From Oscillospiraceae bacterium (GTDB lineage: Bacteria; Bacillota; Clostridia; Oscillospirales; Oscillospiraceae): a stretch of 45,541 nucleotides of DNA. The stretch covers positions 1-45,541 of the forward strand of contig CACXMX010000014.1 in the NCBI GenBank assembly GCA_902768805.1, given 5' to 3'. Every line of letters starts with the position of its first letter. Within the stretch, counting starts at the first letter, position 1. The notes under the pieces were generated by a model. The model searched no databases. It was not told where the DNA came from and saw only the letters and a program-made list of their open reading frames with translations. Position numbers and translations under genes: made by a program. Positions 40,918 to 45,541 of this stretch are shown in pieces.

Positions 40918-43770
40918 TCAAGACAGCATCCGTGCCAGTGTCTTCATGATCTCGGCGATGTCGTAGGGCTTTGCCAGATGCGCGTTCATCCCGGCCTCCT
41001 GCGCGTTTTTCCGGTCCTCCTCAAAGGCGTTGGCGGTCACGGCCACGATGGGGATGCCGGCCTTTACGGGATCGTCCATGGCGCGGATCTTTCCGGCGGC
41101 CGTGTACCCGTCCATGCGCGGCATCTGCACGTCCATGAGCACGATGTCGTAAGTTCCCGCCGGCGCATCGGCCATCTTTTCCACGGCCTCCGTTCCGTCC
41201 CGGGCCACCTCCACGGCAAAGCCCGCGTCCTCAAGGATCGCGGTGGCGATCATCTGGTTCATCTCATTGTCCTCGGCCAGCAGCACCCGCCTGCCCGTGA
41301 AATCCACGGCCGTCTCCGTCTCCGGCCCGGACTCGGCGCTCTTATCGCTGAGCAGGAACGGCAGCTCCACGGTGAACTCGCTGCCCCTGCCCTCTTCGGA
41401 ACTGACGGATATCGTGCCGCCCATCAGGTCCACGATATTCTTTGTGATCGCCATGCCCAGTCCGGTGCCCTGGATGCCGCTGACCGTGCTGTTCCGCTCA
41501 CGGGTGAAGGCATCGAAGATCGTCTTGCGGAATTCCTCGCTCATGCCGATCCCGGTGTCCGAGATCCGGAACTCGAACACAGCCCGGTTTTTGTCGGGGG
41601 AGGGCTTTTCCGTTACGGCAAAGCGGATCGACCCGCCTTCGGGCGTGAACTTGATCGCGTTGGACAGGATGTTGAGCAGGATCTGGTTCAGACGCAGCCT
41701 GTCGGCCACGATGTCCTCATGGATCACTCCCTGCGTATCGACGGTCAGATCCAGACGCTTGTCCGTCACACTCGACTGGACGATGGTCTTCAGGTCACGG
41801 ATGACCTCGGGAAGATGCACGTCGGAAGCCTCGATGGTGACGTTGCCGCTCTCAATGCGGCTCATGTCCAGAACGTCGTTGATCAGCGAGAGCAGGTGCT
41901 GGCTGGACACGGAGATCTTCCCCAGATAATCCTGCACGAGCTCCCGGTCGTCGATATGGGAGGAGGCCAGCGCCGTGAAGCCGACGACGGCGTTCATGGG
42001 CGTGCGGATGTCGTGGGACATATTGTTCAGAAACACGGTTTTGGCCCGGCTGGCTGCCTCGGCGGCGGCCAGCGCATCCGACAGGGCCTCCTGGCTTTCG
42101 GCGAGCTCGCGGTTCTTTTTTTCCAGTACGAGACGGGCGGCTTCCTTCTCCCGCGCTTCCTTCCGGGTCCGCCGGATATCCCGCGTCAGCAGGAAGATAA
42201 CCAGCGCTGCCACGGCGAGGATCACCGACCCGACGGCGGCCATGTGGTCGCGGAGAACGTCGACGATGCTGTAGGAGTAGAGCCCGCCGGTGTACCGGTA
42301 GGACAGATTCTGCGCGTAGTCGCTGCCGATCACGTTTACGCCCCGGTTGAGCAGCTTGAGCAGACCCTCGTTTCCGATCTCCACGCCGAAGCACCGGTCG
42401 TCGTTCCGGCCGGACTGATGCAGGGACAGGCCCTTGTAGCGGCGGTTCTTGAGCATATCGTTGGCGCGCAGGCCGTTGAGCGTCGTGCAGCCCGCCTTGC
42501 CGTCGAGCACCGCGGCCAGACACTCGTCGATGGAGGGGTAGAGAGTGATCTCGGCGTCGGGGAAGTAGGTGCGCACGTAGTAGTACTGCATCCGGTTGTT
42601 CTCGTTCACCGCGAAATGCGCCAGGGTGTCCTCGCTGTATGTGCCCCTGAAGACGATCTCCGTCGAGGCGGAGACGACGGGGTTGGACTGGTAGATCCCG
42701 TTTTCCTCGGAGTAGTACAGTCCGCCGCCCACCGGGAAGGCCACGTCGATTTCACCGGAAGCCATGTCCGCCACCATGTCGTCGTAGCTTCGGTAGCCTG
42801 CCCAGGTCACGGAGATGTCCGAAATGCCCAGCGTGCTCAGGATCTCGGGCACGAGGTCCTTCACGATCCCGGTGACCTGCCCGTCCGCGTCCGTATCGCT
42901 GTAGGGAAGGTAGTTTTCCAGATAACCGACATGCAGCGCGTCGTGGGTGTCCATCCACTCCCGCTCGGAGGAGGAGAATGCCCGTGCCGTCACGCTTAGG
43001 GAATAGTATTTGGCGCTCAGGGAGTTGAGATAGTTCGGCTCCTCGGCCGCGAGCATTATCTGCGCCGCGTTGAGCTCATCGAGCAGGTCCGGACGCCGGA
43101 TGTTCACGCACAGGTAGTAGTCCGAAGAGCCGAAGGCGTACATCACCTCGGCGTGCGGCCGCACATGTGAGCCCACGCCCTCGGCCACGAACACGTCCAG
43201 CTCGCCGGAATCAAAGGCGCCGAACAGCTGCGGATGGTCGGGATAGGCAACGACCGTCGCGTCTATGCGGTGGTCATCCAGCCAGGTCTCGAGCACGCCG
43301 ACCATGGCGCTGTCGAGCACGCCGATGGCCTTGCCTCTCAGCGTGGCGGGGTCCGCGGTGATGTCCGTCTGCGAGTCCTGCTTCACCAGGTAATAGGCCT
43401 CGCTGCCCATGATGGCGTCCGGGTAGCTCAGCACAGCCGTCCGTTCCTCGCGGAAGGCCAGTCCCGCCAGCAGGTCGATGTCGCCGTCGAGCAGCATCTG
43501 GTAGAGCTCGCCGTAGCCGCCGTAGACATATTCGTATTTCCAGCCCGTATACTCCGAGAGCTTGCGGTAATACTCGTAGGCATAGCCGGTCTTCACCGCG
43601 CCCTCCTCGGCGCCCTCCTGGAATACTTCGTTCTCATAATAGCCGACTCGGACGGGTGCCTCGTCGGACTGCGCCCGGGCTCCGGCGGGCCCGAACAGGC
43701 CCAGCGCCAGCACAAGGCACAGGGCGATCCTGCCGGCGGCTTTTATACGGTCATGCTGTTTTCCGCGCAT
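40918..43770 (-). CDS. Hybrid histidine kinase with tandem periplasmic-binding sensor domains
   Basis: 950 residues from 43770 (GGAGG upstream); the frame is open farther upstream but has no start signal there. A signal sequence (about 10-34, ending ARAQ) precedes two SBP_bac_3 (PBPb) domains (about 38-260 and 277-490; VGYYENEVFQE, GDIDLLAGLAF, VGYLENYLPYSDTDADGQ, GEIDVAFPVGG). A membrane segment (511-529), a coiled coil, HisKA with His586 (NNMSHDIRTPMNAV), HATPase (NILSNAIKFTP, DTGIGM, GTGLGMAITK) and one receiver (828-950) with Asp880 follow. BvgS/EvgS-like layout. The venus-flytrap domains should bind amino acids or similar solutes. First gene of the kinase operon. Confidence 0.94.
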   Translation of the reverse strand: MRGKQHDRIKAAGRIALCLVLALGLFGPAGARAQSDEAPVRVGYYENEVFQEGAEEGAVKTGYAYEYYRKLSEYTGWKYEYVYGGYGELYQMLLDGDIDLLAGLAFREERTAVLSYPDAIMGSEAYYLVKQDSQTDITADPATLRGKAIGVLDSAMVGVLETWLDDHRIDATVVAYPDHPQLFGAFDSGELDVFVAEGVGSHVRPHAEVMYAFGSSDYYLCVNIRRPDLLDELNAAQIMLAAEEPNYLNSLSAKYYSLSVTARAFSSSEREWMDTHDALHVGYLENYLPYSDTDADGQVTGIVKDLVPEILSTLGISDISVTWAGYRSYDDMVADMASGEIDVAFPVGGGLYYSEENGIYQSNPVVSASTEIVFRGTYSEDTLAHFAVNENNRMQYYYVRTYFPDAEITLYPSIDECLAAVLDGKAGCTTLNGLRANDMLKNRRYKGLSLHQSGRNDDRCFGVEIGNEGLLKLLNRGVNVIGSDYAQNLSYRYTGGLYSYSIVDVLRDHMAAVGSVILAVAALVIFLLTRDIRRTRKEAREKEAARLVLEKKNRELAESQEALSDALAAAEAASRAKTVFLNNMSHDIRTPMNAVVGFTALASSHIDDRELVQDYLGKISVSSQHLLSLINDVLDMSRIESGNVTIEASDVHLPEVIRDLKTIVQSSVTDKRLDLTVDTQGVIHEDIVADRLRLNQILLNILSNAIKFTPEGGSIRFAVTEKPSPDKNRAVFEFRISDTGIGMSEEFRKTIFDAFTRERNSTVSGIQGTGLGMAITKNIVDLMGGTISVSSEEGRGSEFTVELPFLLSDKSAESGPETETAVDFTGRRVLLAEDNEMNQMIATAILEDAGFAVEVARDGTEAVEKMADAPAGTYDIVLMDVQMPRMDGYTAAGKIRAMDDPVKAGIPIVAVTANAFEEDRKNAQEAGMNAHLAKPYDIAEIMKTLARMLS

Positions 43771-43837
43771 GGTCACAGCCTCCTGATCATCGAGTTTCAA
43801 ATGACCCACGGTCACGGCTTGATTCTCATTAAATTTA

Positions 43838-43866
43838 ATATTAACACAGGCCGTCTGCCGTTTCAA
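43838..43866 (-). promoter_or_regulatory. Promoter of the three-kinase operon
   Basis: Minus strand: -35 TTGAAA (43861-43866), 17-bp spacer, -10 TAATAT (43838-43843). Confidence 0.7.
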
Positions 43867-43907
43867 GGCCGCACCGGCCGGATAGGGAAGGCCCGGGAAT
43901 AAAACAG

Positions 43908-43936
43908 TTGAAAGCGGCGCGCGCGGTTGGTATAAT
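43908..43936 (+). promoter_or_regulatory. Promoter of the REC-GGDEF-EAL gene
   Basis: -35 TTGAAA (43908-43913), 17-bp spacer, -10 TATAAT (43931-43936). Same -35 hexamer and spacing as the divergent kinase promoter 41 bp away. A 7-bp hairpin CAGCGCC/GGCGCTG (43954-43970) lies in the leader just before the ribosome-binding site. Confidence 0.8.
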
Positions 43937-43989
43937 GAAACTGGAATATAGTATTCAGCGCCTTCGGCGCTGTCATGGAGGTAGCGGCG

Positions 43990-45541
43990 ATGCCGGACAA
44001 GAACCTGAAATTCCACTCCGCCGACGGGAAACGCAAGATCCTGCTCATAGAGGATGAACCGATCAACCGGGAGATCCTGTCCATGATGCTCTCGGACAGT
44101 TACGACGTGCTCTGCGCCGAGGACGGCGCGCGCTCGCTGGAGCTGCTGGACGCGCACTGCGAGACGCTGAGCCTGGTACTGCTGGACCTGAACCTGCCCG
44201 ACATGCGGGGCATCGACATCCTGCGGCGGATCAAGGCCTCCGAGCGTATGGGACTCCTGCCGGTCATCGTGATGACGGCGGACCAGGAGGCGGAGGTCGA
44301 GTGCCTGAGCCTCGGCGCCATCGACTTTATCCCCAAGCCCTACCCCAAGCAGGAGGTCGTGCGCGCGCGCATCCTGCGAACCATCGAGCTCTACGAGGAC
44401 CGCGACACCATCCGCTTCACCGAGCGGGATCACCTCACGGGCCTGTACAACCGCGAGTTCTTTTACCACTACGCCGACCAGTTCGACTCGTTCCATCCGA
44501 ATATACCCACGGACGCGATCGTTCTGAACATCAACCATTTCCATATGATCAACGAGCGCTACGGACGGGAGTTCGGCGATGAAGTCCTCCGCCATGTGGC
44601 CCGGAAGCTGCTCGACTCCGTGGAGGGCACCGACGGCATCGTCTGCCGCCGCGAGGACGACACCTTCCTGATCTACTGCCCCCACCGCGGCGACTATACC
44701 GAGATGCTCGATCTCGTCTGCGAGGACATCGGCGCGGATTACCACGTCCGCGCGAGGATGGGCGTGTATTCACACGCCGACCGGGGCATCGAGATCGAGC
44801 GGCGCTTCGACCGCGCCAAGCAGGCGGCGGACATGGTGAAGGGCCGCTACTCCCACGAGGTGGGCATCTACGACGACGCCATGCGCGAGAAGGAGCTCTA
44901 TAACGAGCAGCTCCTCGAGGATTTCCACACCGCGATACGGGAAAAGCATTTCACGGTGTTCTACCAGCCCAAGCTCGACGTCCGGGGCGACAGACCGGTC
45001 CTCAGCAGCGCCGAGGCGCTTATCCGCTGGCGGCATCCTCAGCTCGGCATGGTGAGCCCGGGGGTGTTCATCCCTCTGTTCGAGGCCAACGGCCTGGTCC
45101 GGGAGCTGGACGCCTATGTCTGGCGAGAGGCCGCCGAGCAGGCCGCCCGGTGGAAAGAGTCGCTCGGCCGGTCTATCCCGGTCTCGGTGAACGTCTCCCG
45201 CGTGGACATCGACCCGCGCCTGCCGGAGCTGATGTCCTCCATCGCCGACGAGGCCGGCCTTGAGCGCCGGAATCTGCTGCTGGAGATCACCGAGTCGGCC
45301 TATACCGACAACACGGAGCAGATCATCGCCATCGTGAAGGACCTGCAGGGCCGCGGCTTCCGCATCGAGATGGACGACTTCGGCACGGGCTACTCCTCGC
45401 TGAACATGATCGCCATGCTCCCCTTCAACGCGCTGAAGCTGGACATGAAGTTTATCCGCAACGCCTTCAGTCCCAGGAAGGACCTTCGGCTGCTCAACGC
45501 CGTCATCGGGCTGGCCAAGTCGCTGGACCTGCCCATCATCG
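43990..45541 (+). CDS. REC - degenerate GGDEF - EAL signalling protein (3' end beyond window)
   Basis: 517 residues are visible from the ATG at 43990 (GGAGG upstream). The receiver domain (about 15-130) has acidic pocket EDE (21-23), phospho-acceptor Asp66 (LLDLNLP) and Lys117. The GGDEF domain (about 140-295) has the signature replaced by EDDTF (222-226), so cyclase activity is not expected. The EAL domain (from about 305) keeps the signature E342-A-L, NVSRVDID, LEITESA and DDFGTGYSS, which favours active c-di-GMP phosphodiesterase. The gene is divergent from three hybrid kinases that lack any output domain, and it is the natural candidate for their phosphoryl acceptor (inference). Confidence 0.93.
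   Translation, partial: MPDKNLKFHSADGKRKILLIEDEPINREILSMMLSDSYDVLCAEDGARSLELLDAHCETLSLVLLDLNLPDMRGIDILRRIKASERMGLLPVIVMTADQEAEVECLSLGAIDFIPKPYPKQEVVRARILRTIELYEDRDTIRFTERDHLTGLYNREFFYHYADQFDSFHPNIPTDAIVLNINHFHMINERYGREFGDEVLRHVARKLLDSVEGTDGIVCRREDDTFLIYCPHRGDYTEMLDLVCEDIGADYHVRARMGVYSHADRGIEIERRFDRAKQAADMVKGRYSHEVGIYDDAMREKELYNEQLLEDFHTAIREKHFTVFYQPKLDVRGDRPVLSSAEALIRWRHPQLGMVSPGVFIPLFEANGLVRELDAYVWREAAEQAARWKESLGRSIPVSVNVSRVDIDPRLPELMSSIADEAGLERRNLLLEITESAYTDNTEQIIAIVKDLQGRGFRIEMDDFGTGYSSLNMIAMLPFNALKLDMKFIRNAFSPRKDLRLLNAVIGLAKSLDLPII

Overview
The window is a GC-rich chromosomal segment that most resembles an uncultured gut Clostridia (Oscillospiraceae/Oscillospirales type). This rests on an IreB/UPF0297 gene, a T-box leader on pheST, a TIGR03905-type TSCPD protein, an Rrf2-controlled nifS-nifU pair, a DUF3786 protein and AGGAGG ribosome-binding sites. 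I could run no database search, so the taxonomy is an inference.

Layout. (1) 1-7238, minus strand: a catabolic operon for a four-carbon acid sugar or related hydroxy acid. In transcription order it has a DUF1537 acid-sugar kinase, an iron-type alcohol dehydrogenase, a DapA-family aldolase that is doubly broken, a TAXI-TRAP binding protein, a fused TRAP permease, a stand-alone VOC protein and the start of a PdxA-family dehydrogenase. A divergent PrpR_N/Fis-type regulator (7612-9396) with a dead AAA+ site probably controls it. (2) 9466-13474: TSCPD protein, nifU, nifS and a divergent Rrf2 regulator, with two copies of one operator lying on the two promoters, then an unknown lipoprotein. (3) 13738-17370: an AGCS symporter translationally coupled to a YtcJ-type amidohydrolase behind a lysine riboswitch, then a MarR regulator. 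(4) 17895-26709: ireB, pheT, pheS with a T-box, alanine racemase, an MBL-fold hydrolase, DUF3786, a secreted three-repeat protein and a YdcF-like protein. (5) 26816-34722: an eight-gene operon covering all shikimate steps plus the Tyr and Phe branches (aroF, tyrA, aroB, aroA, aroC, pheA, an aroE-aroK fusion, aroQ). It sits behind a trp-style attenuator whose leader peptide carries Phe-Phe and four consecutive Tyr codons. (6) 35003-45541: three tandem hybrid histidine kinases on the minus strand (one fused to an amino-acid permease, one with a Cache-like sensor, one with two periplasmic binding domains) and a divergent REC / degenerate GGDEF / intact EAL protein that runs off the window. No DNA-binding response regulator is present there.

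Most notable observations: the complete Tyr/Phe attenuator; internal deletions in three metabolic genes (dapA-like out of frame, aroA and pheA in frame, the last removing the catalytic heart of prephenate dehydratase) inside otherwise well-kept operons; a lysine riboswitch on an AGCS transporter; the duplicated Rrf2 operator; and a transporter-kinase-based signalling island whose only non-kinase partner is a c-di-GMP phosphodiesterase-type protein. The deletions may be real decay or assembly collapse, and read mapping would decide.
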